60,868 bases of DNA from CAYWJA01 sp964458485. GTDB taxonomy: Bacteria > Patescibacteriota > Gracilibacteria > UM-FILTER-43-11. Position numbers and translations under genes: made by a program. Within the stretch, counting starts at the first letter, position 1, and each line of letters starts with the position of its first letter. Location: positions 1 to 60,868 of the forward strand of contig CAYWJA010000006.1 of NCBI GenBank assembly GCA_964458485.1, given 5' to 3'. The notes under the pieces were generated by a model. That model saw only the letters and a list, made by a program, of their open reading frames with translations. It was not told the origin of the DNA and did no database searches. Shown piece after piece: positions 8,778-17,363 of this stretch.

Positions 8778-9239
8778 TTATTTCGGCATTATCCTAACCT
8801 GCCTCTGACTCCCATCTCCTATACTATCTGTTGTTACTAAATCTTTGAATTTATCACTTGCAGCTAAATGCAAATGCACTTTTCTTCGTAAATAAGGATT
8901 CATTGGCGGAAGTGTAACAGGCTTTTGATTATTAGAAGCATATTCGGCCTTTCGTTCGGCCAAGCGTATTACACTGTCCTCCTGTCTTTTCTTATATCCA
9001 TCAACATCTACAATAACTTGTGTTTTACTTTCAATCCCCTGTTTCCATAGTAAACATTTTAAAATATGCTGCAGTGCCGCAATATTTTCTCCGTGCCAAC
9101 CAATCAAAAGGCTAGAATTGTCAGTTTCGATTTCAGTATAGTAAACATTATCGCCTTCTTTAGAAATTTTTACACCAACATACGAAATACCTATTATATC
9201 TAATAATTTTTCTAGGGTTTCTTTTATTAGTAATTCCAT
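8778..9239 (-). CDS. khpB: KH-R3H RNA-binding protein KhpB (Jag)
   Basis: 153 residues. A type II KH domain (about 20-95) carries the GxxG loop as GWHG; the R3H domain follows (about 110-153) with MNPYLRRKVHLHLA and the closing TDSIGDGSQRQVRIMPK. The long Jag-N domain of Bacillus is absent, as in many short homologs. It is the last gene of the conserved rpmH-rnpA-yidC-khpB order and is thought to bind RNA with KhpA. Confidence 0.9.
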   Translation of the reverse strand: MELLIKETLEKLLDIIGISYVGVKISKEGDNVYYTEIETDNSSLLIGWHGENIAALQHILKCLLWKQGIESKTQVIVDVDGYKKRQEDSVIRLAERKAEYASNNQKPVTLPPMNPYLRRKVHLHLAASDKFKDLVTTDSIGDGSQRQVRIMPK

Positions 9240-9300
9240 AATATTATTTTTAATTTACAATGTAAGTCTATCTAAAAAATGAATGTGGGGCAAATATAAT

Positions 9301-9434
9301 TATTTCGCATTTCGGAATTCGCATTTCGCAATGTCATTTAGCAATTAGCATTCTGCATTCACCAACTAATCCAAATGTTAAATGAATAAATGCAAAATTT
9401 GATTGCGAAATCTGAGATGCAAAATGCAAAATGT
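9301..9434. repeat. Repeat family A, copy 3
   Basis: Inverted repeat with ATTTCGCATTTCGGAATTCG and GATTGCGAAATCTGAGATGC arms, between yidC and khpB within the conserved operon order. It therefore lies inside a probable transcript. Confidence 0.85.
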
Positions 9435-9440
9435 GGTTAA

Positions 9441-10609
9441 TTAGTCTTTAGAATAATTAACCACCAATTGTTGTCCTATCGCGAATATAGTAGAAGTTCC
9501 CCAATAAAAACCTACAGCCGCCGGGAAAGTTGCAGTAAATACAGCAATCATTATAGGTAAAAAATACTGCATCATATTATTCATCATAGGCATCATAGGA
9601 TTATTAGCACCACCCTTATTTGCCAAGGCTTTCGTTTTAGCAAAGCTCAAACGAATCTGAAAAAATTGAAGACCGCCGATAATTATAGGTAGTGCAATAA
9701 AATTAACCTTAGTCAGATCTATAATTCCTAAGAATACAGGATTAACACTTTGCATATTAAAATCCTTCAGCGGAGCGTATAAAAGGTTCGGATCTATTAT
9801 ACCAAGCCCATCGCTATAAGAATTGGGAATTGAATAAGCATAGGTAGGCAACTTCCCATGGGATTAACCTTGTGTTTTTTCCATATAGCCATTGTCTCTT
9901 GAGAAAGTTTTTGTGGATTATCTTTATATTTCTGTTTTAATGCATCTAACTGTGGTTGTATACGCTGTAATTGCTTCTGAGACTTAAGAGCTTTTTGGTT
10001 TGGGGCTAAAAGAATAATTTTTATTAAAATCGTAAGAAGTATAATTGCCCATCCTAAATTATGCCCTGGTACCTTTGAAACAAAAAAGAATAATGTATTA
10101 AGAATAGGCTTGTATAATAACGCGTTCCACCCCTTCCTCCAAATAGACGGTTCAACAATATTAACTTCATGAAAGTAATTTTTTTCTTTATTATTTAATA
10201 AAGTTTTATATGTTATGCGATATCTTCCCACATCTTTAAAAAGATCTTTATTCCATAAGCCATAAACAATTGCTGTTTTTTCTGTAGATTTTACTATTGT
10301 TTCTTTTGTCTGCCCCGAGCATTTAGATGCATCTTTTAGTGTAGCCTCTTTTTTAAGCCACTCTCCATTCTTATAATACTCAACCGTCAATGGATTCTTA
10401 GGGCAATTATTAGTAAGTTTAATGGATTCTTTACTTCTATTTTCAATATCTATCTTTACTTCCTTACCTATAACAAATTCGGATGCTGAAGATACAATAA
10501 TATCATCTGTTTTATTGGCTTCCGGCGTATCTTTCTTGCTTAAAAGCTGAAAAATAATCAAAAAAACAAGAAAGAAGAATAAGAAACGAAAAATTTTATT
10601 ATTCTGCAT
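9441..10609 (-). pseudogene. yidC: Membrane protein insertase YidC, frameshifted
   Basis: Two overlapping frames together make one YidC/Oxa1. The first (10609-9797) has the N-terminal membrane anchor, a short periplasmic part, the helix pair region and MGSCLPMLIQFPILIA. The second (to 9441, open from about 9851) continues with GLGIIDPNLL, LPIIIGGLQFFQIR and the final MQYFLPIMIAVFTATFPAAVGFYW. The second frame is offset by -1 (+2); adding one base between 9797 and 9851 joins them. YidC is normally essential, so an assembly error, a real lesion or recoding must be told apart. No slippery heptamer is evident in the overlap. Confidence 0.85.
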
Positions 10610-10952
10610 ACGACTTATTTAAATTACTAAAGAAATTTTTAACACTTTTATCCAGCTCCTGGAAAGATATTTTTTGATCAGCAAGTGTCGGCCTGGCGAT
10701 TATTACCGCAGTAAAAATACTTTTTAATGATGATAAATTAAGCCTTAAAGATTCATATACCTGTCGACGTAATCTATTCCGCTTCACGGCTTTTCTTTCA
10801 ACCTTCTTGCTAACAACTACTGCGAATTGAGATGGGCAACCTGTAGCTTTTTTGTACTTAAAAATAAAAAACCGATCCCTGTAAAGCTCACCCTTCGCAA
10901 ATAAGGATTTAATTACATCTTTATTGCTGATGCGATTTTTTTTGTTTAACAT
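10599..10952 (-). CDS. rnpA: Ribonuclease P protein component
   Basis: 117 residues, the normal size. The RNR motif region is present as KKVERKAVKRNRLRRQVYESLR, with a preceding FAVVVSKK strand and an opening LNKKNRISNKDV (LkKxxRL-like). It binds RNase P RNA for tRNA 5' maturation. It overlaps the yidC start by 11 nt and follows rpmH by 3 nt, so the three are translationally close. Confidence 0.93.
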   Translation of the reverse strand: MLNKKNRISNKDVIKSLFAKGELYRDRFFIFKYKKATGCPSQFAVVVSKKVERKAVKRNRLRRQVYESLRLNLSSLKSIFTAVIIARPTLADQKISFQELDKSVKNFFSNLNKSYAE

Positions 10953-10955
10953 TAA

Positions 10956-11084
10956 TTAAGCACTTAGTCTTTTGCGACCTTTGCTACGGCGACGATTAAT
11001 AGTTTTCTGCCCACCCTTGGTTGCCATGCGAGCCTGAAATCCATGGCGCTTATGTTTTTTACGTTGATTACCTTTGCTTAACAT
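10956..11084 (-). CDS. rpmH: Ribosomal protein bL34
   Basis: 42 residues from the ATG at 11084 to TAA at 10956: it opens MLSKGNQRKKHKRHGFQARM and ends in the basic RRRSKGRKRLSA tail of L34. Found by reading the short gap upstream of rnpA, which it precedes by only 3 nt. The order rpmH-rnpA-yidC-khpB is widely conserved, often next to dnaA and oriC; here the next gene upstream is a sugar isomerase-like protein, not dnaA. Confidence 0.93.
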   Translation of the reverse strand: MLSKGNQRKKHKRHGFQARMATKGGQKTINRRRSKGRKRLSA

Positions 11085-11140
11085 CTATTTATTATTAAAA
11101 TGCTTAGCTAGCTTAATGCTAGTAACCAAAAATGTCAATT

Positions 11141-11309
11141 AGTATTTCGCATTTCTGAATTCGCATTCAAATTTAGCATTTCTCATTTGGCAATTATCTA
11201 ATTAATTAGTAAATGCCCGCCCGTGCCGGTACGGGCGGGCAAAATGTTAATTGGAAAATGATCCCGCCTATGGCGGGACGAAATCTGAGATGCGAAATGC
11301 GAAATATTA
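11141..11309. repeat. Repeat family A, copy 4, with GC-rich hairpins
   Basis: The usual A arms enclose two compact GC hairpins, GCCCGCCCG..CGGGCGGGC near 11215-11241 and TCCCGCC..GGCGGGA near 11263-11280. The second hairpin plus its GAAATCTGAGATGC tail closely resembles the stretch inserted in rsmA (37981-38045). Confidence 0.85.
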
Positions 11310-12044
11310 ATAATATTCTTCAATAAACTTCTTAACGCTTTTTAATTTTTTAAGAACTTTATCATCATCTCCTACAGAAAGTGCAACTGGACGAACTCGT
11401 ACGCTAATGGCACCTTTATAATTATTATCTTTTAATTTCTTAAGAAAACTCTCAAGGGGTAAGATTCCCTCATTTGGAAGTGAATATTCTTTATGCTTGT
11501 GAACATTAGAAAGGTGAACATGGGCTAAAACCTTTCTGACATGCCCATAAAAACGAATTAAATCTTCCTTCTTAGAAGAGACCATTGAACAATCTAATGC
11601 TGCCATACCAAACTCTTTAATGTCCGATACGTTATTAAGTGCACGTTCTGGCAAAAAACCCAGAAAAGTTTTACCTCCTGCATTCGCAAGTGCAATATTA
11701 ATATGCTTTTTCTTTCTTAAGCTTGGCCCCTCCTTTTTTAACCATCTTGTAAACTTAAAATCTGTTAATTTTGGTGGAGTTATTACAACAACAGGACACT
11801 TTAAATAAACGGCCATGTCAGTTACATGCTCCACGCTTTTTTGAGTTGCATTGGCAGGGGCATGCAAAGCAACAACAGGCAATTTATATTTTTCGGAAAG
11901 TTCTTTTATATACTCTGCATTTTGTGTATCGAAGTTATTTTTGTCTACCTCAATTTCAATACCATCATAACCAGCGTCTTTGGCAAAACCAAAAATGCGA
12001 TTAAGACCGTATTTATGTAAAGATGATGAATGTAATGCGATCAT
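11307..12044 (-). CDS. Sugar phosphate isomerase/epimerase-like TIM-barrel protein
   Basis: 245 residues of the AP-endonuclease-2/xylose-isomerase-like fold: AKDAGYDGIEIEVD at strand 2, VVALHAPAN, a central AALDCSMV and ahead of the end LAHVHLSNVHKHKEYSLPNEG with the H and E metal ligands usual for the fold. These enzymes act on sugars or inositol derivatives with a divalent metal; the substrate is not evident. It stands alone between repeat A and the anchored protein at 12115. Confidence 0.8.
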   Translation of the reverse strand: MIALHSSSLHKYGLNRIFGFAKDAGYDGIEIEVDKNNFDTQNAEYIKELSEKYKLPVVALHAPANATQKSVEHVTDMAVYLKCPVVVITPPKLTDFKFTRWLKKEGPSLRKKKHINIALANAGGKTFLGFLPERALNNVSDIKEFGMAALDCSMVSSKKEDLIRFYGHVRKVLAHVHLSNVHKHKEYSLPNEGILPLESFLKKLKDNNYKGAISVRVRPVALSVGDDDKVLKKLKSVKKFIEEYY

Positions 12045-12114
12045 ATTTTTATGTTTATTTCTATCTTTATTATTATAACAAATTACAGACTATAAATCAA
12101 ATTTTTTACTTTTT

Positions 12115-12585
12115 TTACTTTTTGATGTAACCTTTCTTATTCGCATCTTCGGCATTTTTAAAATATATCCGATTACCTTTGGTGATATTAAATGCGCGTT
12201 TATCAAAAATAGAATAATAATATTTTCCTTTTTTACTGGCTATATACTGTGTATTTGGTGGAATATATTCTGCCTGATAATATGATTTCAAATCTATTTG
12301 GGATATTGGAACAGCGAACTTATCATCTTTTTTTAATTCGATAATGTTGTCAGCACCATACACAAGCCGTGCACTCCGCCCTGCAATTTCGCCAATCAGC
12401 TTGCCGCTTTTTACTTCCATTAATTTAATAGTTGCGATGCCCGGATTAACTTCGCCGACAAATTTAATTTCGGGGAAGTGATTTTTGGTGGAATGGTAGT
12501 AGCCGACGGTGTAGCCGATACCCAGGCCGATCAGCAGGATAAGAAAAACTGATATTATAATGTTTAAATAATTAGATTTATTCAT
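12115..12585 (-). CDS. Single-pass membrane-anchored protein with Ada-like C-terminal motif
   Basis: 156 residues. Residues 8-29 form one membrane helix; the rest is predicted outside. The C-terminal ~45 residues (YIASKKGKYYYSIFD...NRIYFKNAEDANKKGYIKK) have the layout of the Ada-type metal-binding / nuclease-tail domain found on many secreted bacterial proteins, where SxNSxxYHxxxC..NxxxF.s.eeA...GYrpC is usual, but here the cysteines are missing. Metal binding is therefore doubtful. The function is unknown. Confidence 0.7.
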   Translation of the reverse strand: MNKSNYLNIIISVFLILLIGLGIGYTVGYYHSTKNHFPEIKFVGEVNPGIATIKLMEVKSGKLIGEIAGRSARLVYGADNIIELKKDDKFAVPISQIDLKSYYQAEYIPPNTQYIASKKGKYYYSIFDKRAFNITKGNRIYFKNAEDANKKGYIKK

Positions 12586-12595
12586 AATATTAAAA

Positions 12596-13159
12596 TTACA
12601 TCCATAAATTTACGGAATTATTTCGATCCAATTCCCATTTTTTAGGATTATCGTATATATATTTACGTATACGATTCAAATCGGATTCATTGCGAATAAT
12701 ATGGTCGTAAAATCGGGGTTGCCAGGTGAAATCAGAATATCCGTTTTTGTTTGCCCATCGTTTAACCGCGCCCTTAAAATGATTTATTACCGATTGCAGA
12801 GAATCGGGTATTAATGAGCCAAATTGGTTAATGGGTTGTTTGGGTAGAGACGCGCCGCGGCGCGTCTCTACCCTGCCGCATACCAACGTTTTTTCCAAAA
12901 TCACAATCCCATGAACGTGGTTCGGCATAACAACCCATTGATCCAAAACAACATTTTGCCGTATTTCTGACGTCTTTAACCATTCCTGACAAACCACACA
13001 CCCCAATTCATTCAATCTCATAATATAATTTTTAACATCACCAAATACGCATTCGCCGTATTTTACACAAATCGTCACAAAATATGCGCCATCGGATGAA
13101 TAATCCCACCATTTTAAACGTGCAGATTCAACCCTGTATTTATTCTTAAATAATGTCAT
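12596..13159 (-). CDS. REP-associated tyrosine transposase (RAYT, Y1 family)
   Basis: A Y1_Tnp HUH-family protein. VVMPNHVHGIV carries the HxH metal pair; the conserved end DFTWQPRFYDHIIRNESDL and IRKYIYDNP supplies the catalytic Tyr region. RAYTs cut and join single strands at REP palindromes. I use the ATG at 13159 (MTLFKNKYR); a TTG 21 nt upstream lies in a hairpin (13167-13197). The coding sequence contains a perfect 32-nt palindrome at 12842-12873, read as GRVETRRGASLP, whose sister lies in comEC. It may mobilise repeats in this genome, but that is an inference. Confidence 0.92.
   Translation of the reverse strand: MTLFKNKYRVESARLKWWDYSSDGAYFVTICVKYGECVFGDVKNYIMRLNELGCVVCQEWLKTSEIRQNVVLDQWVVMPNHVHGIVILEKTLVCGRVETRRGASLPKQPINQFGSLIPDSLQSVINHFKGAVKRWANKNGYSDFTWQPRFYDHIIRNESDLNRIRKYIYDNPKKWELDRNNSVNLWM
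12842..12873. repeat. Perfect 32-nt palindrome inside the RAYT gene
   Basis: Every base pairs across the centre between 12857 and 12858; outer sequence GGGTAGAGACGCGCC, inner CCGCGG. It is read in frame as part of RVETRRGASLP. The comEC palindrome (38770-38799) has the same plan GGTAGGGACGCGCC with centre CCATGG and the same reading frame. Confidence 0.95.
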
Positions 13160-13166
13160 AAAAATA

Positions 13167-13197
13167 CCTTTCCGAAACAAATATATTGTCGGAAAGG
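13167..13197. promoter_or_regulatory. Hairpin in the RAYT leader
   Basis: Nine-base stem CCTTTCCGA / TCGGAAAGG with a 13-nt loop, ending 8 nt before the RAYT start codon. REP-like palindromes commonly flank RAYT genes, so this may be the element's own recognition hairpin or a control element. Confidence 0.6.
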
Positions 13198-13247
13198 CTT
13201 CTTTATGTTTAAAATGAGGTTAATAATTTTACATTAATCAATCAATC

Positions 13248-14384
13248 ATGTCAAGATACATATTCATTCCCGGTAACAATCCCCCTCTCTCAATCGCCGA
13301 GTTAAATAACCGCTATCCTAATGCGAAATTGGAATCAAATAACGACTTCCTTACCTTAACAACCGACAAAACAATCGACCAAAATGAATTCAATAACCTT
13401 GGTGGATCAGTAAAAGCTGCAGAAATTGTTAGTGAATCAAAAAAAGACGGGGTAATTAACGCCTTATCTGATGCTTTATCCGATCACTATCAAAACACCA
13501 AATTAGATTATGGATTAAGTTTATATGGAATGTCGGAAAATAATCTACGCTTCATTCTTCTTAAATTAAAAAAAAGCTTAAGAAAAAAAGATATAAAATC
13601 CCGTTTTATAAATAATAATTTTCAAAACATCTCTTCCGCCCAATATAAATCAATCAGCAAAAAAGGTATTGAGCTTGTGGTTGTAAAATCCGATAACAAA
13701 TATCTTATCGGAAAAGTTGTGGGCGTGCAAAATATCGATGCATACAGTAAAAGAGATTTTGATAAACCCTTCCGTGACATGCGAATGGGCATGCTGCCCC
13801 CAAAACTTGCCCAAATTTTGATTAATTTAACAGGTGTGGATGGAAAAATTTGGGACCCATTCTGCGGCAGCGGCACACTTGTAATGGAGGGGCTTTTGCA
13901 GGGAAGGGATATGATTGGTTCTGATATTCATCCCAACCGTATAAATGGTGCGCAGGTGAATGTTGATTGGCTAAAAAAGGAATTCCATACATCTGCAAAC
14001 GCCGATCTGTTTACACACGATGCAACAGAGCCGATTGATAAAAAATTCGATGCAATCGCATTTGAGGGTGATTTGGGTATACCACATAATCAATTCATAA
14101 AACCGGATAAGTTGCAGGGTATAATTAGTGATCTAAATGAGCTTTATATAAAATTCTTCCAAAGATTGCGAAATCAGAAATGCGAAATGCCAATTGTTTG
14201 CGCCTTGCCATTTTTTCGATTAAGGGATGGAAAAGAAATAGATATGCAAAAAACCATTAAAACAATTGAAGATATAGGCTTCATGCAAACAATGAATCAC
14301 CTTAAATATTCCCGCGAAAACCAAGCGGTAGGGCGGGCTATATATAAATTTATTCAACGTCCGCCCACTCCCCCATTGTCATAG
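13248..14384 (+). CDS. Trm11-like RNA methyltransferase
   Basis: 378 residues. The N-terminal part is a THUMP-like region; the C-terminal Rossmann part has the SAM site as IWDPFCGSGTLVMEGLLQGRDMIGSDIHP (about 202-230). This pattern (DPFCGSGT) marks the UPF0020/Trm11 group that makes m2G in tRNA. The catalytic motif, usually (D/E)PPY or EPYLG, reads EGDLG here. A stretch LRNQKCEMP (14166-14192) is a translated piece of repeat A. The start ATG lacks an SD. Confidence 0.82.
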   Translation: MSRYIFIPGNNPPLSIAELNNRYPNAKLESNNDFLTLTTDKTIDQNEFNNLGGSVKAAEIVSESKKDGVINALSDALSDHYQNTKLDYGLSLYGMSENNLRFILLKLKKSLRKKDIKSRFINNNFQNISSAQYKSISKKGIELVVVKSDNKYLIGKVVGVQNIDAYSKRDFDKPFRDMRMGMLPPKLAQILINLTGVDGKIWDPFCGSGTLVMEGLLQGRDMIGSDIHPNRINGAQVNVDWLKKEFHTSANADLFTHDATEPIDKKFDAIAFEGDLGIPHNQFIKPDKLQGIISDLNELYIKFFQRLRNQKCEMPIVCALPFFRLRDGKEIDMQKTIKTIEDIGFMQTMNHLKYSRENQAVGRAIYKFIQRPPTPPLS

Positions 14385-14547
14385 GTCTTACTTCCCAGCT
14401 AGATGGAAAAAGTTTTTTCGCCGCTTCTCTCACTGCCCTACCTAACGCCTCAGATTCAAATTGATGAGTCTGCACATTTGTACCAGCTTTAACCATTTCA
14501 CCTATTGTCTCAATTATTTTATCTTGTGTAGATGCTTCTTCTGCCAT
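14350..14547 (-). CDS. Small protein of unknown function
   Basis: 65 residues, mixed charge, mostly helical (QDKIIETIGEMVKAG...SEALGRAVREAAKKLF), ending EVRPMTMGEWADVE. It overlaps the 3' end of the convergent methyltransferase gene by 35 nt. There is no recognised family. Reading-frame quality and a clean gap downstream support it, but at this length it remains uncertain. Confidence 0.55.
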   Translation of the reverse strand: MAEEASTQDKIIETIGEMVKAGTNVQTHQFESEALGRAVREAAKKLFPSSWEVRPMTMGEWADVE

Positions 14548-14604
14548 AAAAAATAATGTTAATAATAAAAAAGGGATTTATTATATCAAAAATATATCTT
14601 TATA

Positions 14605-15762
14605 CTAATGTTTTTTTAATTTCTTCGCCAACGGCGTAATTGTAAGAATCGAAAACACCGTGGTAACAAATGCCATAGCAACGAGAATGGAGAATACTTT
14701 TTGATCAATAATTTTCATCTGCAAACCAACTGTGGCAATAACGAGCTCTACAGCACCACGGTTATTCATACTAAGACCGATTATTAATGACTCTAAATTT
14801 TTCAACTTAAGTAACCTCGTCACAATACCACTGCCAATCACCTTGCCCAGTATCGCAACTACTATGATCGCAGTAACAAAATAAGGTGCAGCTTTAAACG
14901 CAGATGGCTCTAGGTGGAATGCAAGGCTTGCAAAGAATATCGGCCCAAAAAAACCATAACTAAGGCCATATACGCGATCTTCAATTTTTTGGAACACCTT
15001 TTGGTCTATTACTTCTTCATGCATAAACAGGCCTGCTAAAAACGCACCTATAATCATATGTAAACCAATAGCTTCTGCAACAAGCCCCATTAAAAGAGCT
15101 ATAATAAGCGTCAGAGTAAAACCCTTATTTCCAAAATAAATTATTTTATTTATAAACTTCTCACTTTTAATTCCAACAAAAAACACAATTGCAAAAAATG
15201 CTGTTACTTTAGCAAGTAGTATTAGAAGTGGAATCATTTCTACCCTACCTACTTCTGCCAAATTTATAATTATTGAAAACATAACCAATGCAAGAATATT
15301 CTGCATAACAGCAGAGCCGAGCGTAATACTAGCGGCTTTTGTTTTAATTATTCCGCAATCATGAAAAACACGTGCAGCCATAGCAATTGCAGTAACAGAA
15401 AGTGCCATTGCAATAAAAAGCGATGTAATGTGTGAATAGCCAAACCAAATGGATACATAATATCCACCTGCGAAAGGTAGGATAGTACTGCCCAGTGCTA
15501 CAAAAATTGACTGTTTGGAGGTCTTTAAAAGCTCACGATGATCAGTTTCTAACCCTGCATGAAGCATTAAAAAGAAAATCCCAAATTCAGCCATTAATTT
15601 AATGGTTTCGCTGTCGGGATTAACAAGACCAAGCAGCGCCGGCCCCACCAATATACCCCCTATAAGCTCACCAAAAACCACAGGCAAGCGTATTGATCGA
15701 AATATTTTACCGGCAGTCCATACGACCACCATTAGAATGAAGAGATTGAAGAAATCGGGCAT
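14605..15762 (-). CDS. CPA2-family monovalent cation:proton antiporter
   Basis: 385 residues with about 12 membrane helices. The start LFILMVVVWTAGKIFRSIRLP..GELIGGILVGP and the half-helix LVMFSIIINLAE / SMNNRGAVELVIA are typical of Kef/NapA-type exchangers. There is no C-terminal TrkA domain, so it is the short form. It exchanges Na+ or K+ for H+ in the inner membrane; the ion is not known. Single gene on its strand. Confidence 0.88.
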   Translation of the reverse strand: MPDFFNLFILMVVVWTAGKIFRSIRLPVVFGELIGGILVGPALLGLVNPDSETIKLMAEFGIFFLMLHAGLETDHRELLKTSKQSIFVALGSTILPFAGGYYVSIWFGYSHITSLFIAMALSVTAIAMAARVFHDCGIIKTKAASITLGSAVMQNILALVMFSIIINLAEVGRVEMIPLLILLAKVTAFFAIVFFVGIKSEKFINKIIYFGNKGFTLTLIIALLMGLVAEAIGLHMIIGAFLAGLFMHEEVIDQKVFQKIEDRVYGLSYGFFGPIFFASLAFHLEPSAFKAAPYFVTAIIVVAILGKVIGSGIVTRLLKLKNLESLIIGLSMNNRGAVELVIATVGLQMKIIDQKVFSILVAMAFVTTVFSILTITPLAKKLKKH

Positions 15763-15836
15763 GATTTTTTACTTTTAATTTATTCATTCATATTGTATTA
15801 CAAAATTAGAAGATTACAAAATTGTTACCCCATTGG

Positions 15837-16014
15837 CATCCTGAACTTGATTCAGGATCCATGTAATTAGTGGTTAATATTTTGCTTATTTGCTAATAAT
15901 CAGATTATTTGAATTTGCGAATATTTTCGCAATATCGGTAGATAAAATGATTAGTATTATAGTAATATAATTATAATTTCATCATATGGATCCCGGATCA
16001 AGTCCGGGATGACA
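15837..16014. repeat. Repeat family B, copy 1 (MITE-like)
   Basis: 178 nt with terminal inverted repeats that are themselves hairpins: CATCCTGAACTTGATTCAGG at the left and CCCGGATCAAGTCCGGGATG at the right. The AT-rich interior (GATTAGTATTATAGTAAT and neighbours) resembles that of the copy at 27759. No coding capacity. Confidence 0.85.
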
Positions 16015-16047
16015 AACAGTAAGATTGTAATCTTGTAATAATCAATT

Positions 16048-16428
16048 ATGAAAGTCCCCAAATCTCTAAAAACCTGGTTCATCATCCACTTCATTGCGGA
16101 TATAATTTTTGCAATCCCCCTAATAATCGCGCCTATTTGGATACTTGGATTATTTGAATTTACAGGCGTTGAAACTTTGACTGCAAGGCTTGTAGGTGCT
16201 GCGCTAATCGGCATCGGAGGCACATCATTCCTCGTCCGAAATGCCGGGAGTGAAAGTTATAACAGCCTGCTCAGCTTAAAAATTCTCTGGTCAATTGCAG
16301 CGCAAATTGGCATTTTATGGACGATATACGAAGGTGCTCCAAGGTCTGCATGGATTATTTTGGGGGTGTTTTTTGTTTTTTCTATAATTTGGATATACTA
16401 TAAAAGAAAACTAACAAGCTTTAAATAA
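16048..16428 (+). CDS. Small four-helix membrane protein
   Basis: 126 residues with about four hydrophobic helices (9-32, 45-64, 77-96, 101-118) and a basic KRKLTSFK tail; no signal peptide. Conserved-looking TARLVGAALIGIGGTSF in the middle. It starts 30 nt after repeat B and is followed after 16 nt by the DUF3592-like gene, so the two are probably one operon. The function is unknown. Confidence 0.75.
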   Translation: MKVPKSLKTWFIIHFIADIIFAIPLIIAPIWILGLFEFTGVETLTARLVGAALIGIGGTSFLVRNAGSESYNSLLSLKILWSIAAQIGILWTIYEGAPRSAWIILGVFFVFSIIWIYYKRKLTSFK

Positions 16429-16444
16429 TTAAATTCAAAAATTT

Positions 16445-17155
16445 ATGAAAACTTTAAAAATTATTAAATATGCTTTCTTTGCTATTGGTGTAGGTGCACT
16501 TATTGGTTCTTTTTTATTCTTTAAAAACACTAAACAATTTATAGACAAAGGAGTAACTGCATCCGGGACTGTAATTAATTTACTAAGGCAGGTATCTGAA
16601 GACTCTGATGGTAATACGAGCTACATGTATTATCCAGAGGTAAAATTTCAGACTGCAGACGGAAAAAGTATCACATTTCAAGCCAATACTGGCTCTAACC
16701 CCCCTAGTTACAGCGTTGGTGAAAAAATCGACGTACTTTATTTACCGGAATCCCCGAATAAAGCAAAAATAAAATCTTTTGTTTCCCTGTGGCTTGGAGC
16801 TTTGGTTTTTTTAATTGTAGGGTTGTCATTCGGTAGTATAGGCGGAGGAATGATACTTCATGGCATTATGAAAAAAAATAAAATTGCAAAGCTTAAAGTG
16901 TCAGGACAAAGGCTACGAACCAAGTTCAAAGCGGTTGAACGAAATACAAGTTTAAAAGTAGGTGGAAGAAGCCCTTATCAAATAGTGTCACAGCTAAATA
17001 TGGGTGACAAAGTATATGTTTTTTATAGCGATAACCTTTGGTTTGATCCATCAGATTCCATAAAAAAAGGGCAGGAAATTACAGTTTTGGTGGAGCCAGG
17101 CGATATGGATAAATACTGGATGGACACCTCATTCCTTCCTAAGTTACAAAACTAA
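16445..17155 (+). CDS. DUF3592-like membrane protein
   Basis: 236 residues. One membrane helix near the N-terminus (9-27), a beta-rich soluble domain of DUF3592 type (VTASGTVINLL...YYPEVKFQTADGKSITFQAN..YSVGEKIDVLYLPESP), a second membrane helix at about 115-140, then a second beta domain with QLNMGDKVYVFY. The function of the family is unknown. A strong bidirectional terminator follows. Confidence 0.75.
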   Translation: MKTLKIIKYAFFAIGVGALIGSFLFFKNTKQFIDKGVTASGTVINLLRQVSEDSDGNTSYMYYPEVKFQTADGKSITFQANTGSNPPSYSVGEKIDVLYLPESPNKAKIKSFVSLWLGALVFLIVGLSFGSIGGGMILHGIMKKNKIAKLKVSGQRLRTKFKAVERNTSLKVGGRSPYQIVSQLNMGDKVYVFYSDNLWFDPSDSIKKGQEITVLVEPGDMDKYWMDTSFLPKLQN

Positions 17156-17179
17156 AATATTGACAAATTATACCTTTTT

Positions 17180-17211
17180 AAAAAGTGTTGTCGAAATCGA
17201 CAACACTTTTT
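17180..17211. terminator. Strong bidirectional Rho-independent terminator
   Basis: Stem of 15 bp (AAAAAGTGTTGTCGA / TCGACAACACTTTTT) with a two-base loop, flanked by A and T runs, 25 nt after the DUF3592-like gene. Confidence 0.9.
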
Positions 17212-17315
17212 TGGCATACTTGTTTTGTCATTCTGAGCGAACCATAAACCCGAACGAAGTGAGTAGTTTATGGGCAGCCAAAGAATGAACAAATTTTGTA
17301 TTCATCATAAAATTA

Positions 17316-17344
17316 TTGACATAACTATATATATTTGGTATAAA
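17316..17344 (+). promoter_or_regulatory. Consensus sigma70 promoter for the gene at 17364
   Basis: TTGACA, 17 nt, TATAAA. The ATG at 17364 is only about 13 nt after the expected start point, giving a very short leader without SD. A repeat-like CATTCTGAGCGAACC...AAGAATG inverted repeat (17228-17288) lies just upstream. Confidence 0.85.
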
Positions 17345-17363
17345 ATAAACCTTAAATAAAATT

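Noticed and set aside
11085..11306. Replication origin next to rpmH
   Set aside because: The gap has only repeat A; there is no dnaA gene and no cluster of TTATCCACA boxes that I can see.
15957..16223. 88-codon minus frame overlapping the small membrane protein
   Set aside because: Its C-terminal part is translated B repeat and the rest is antisense to the better-supported 16048 gene.
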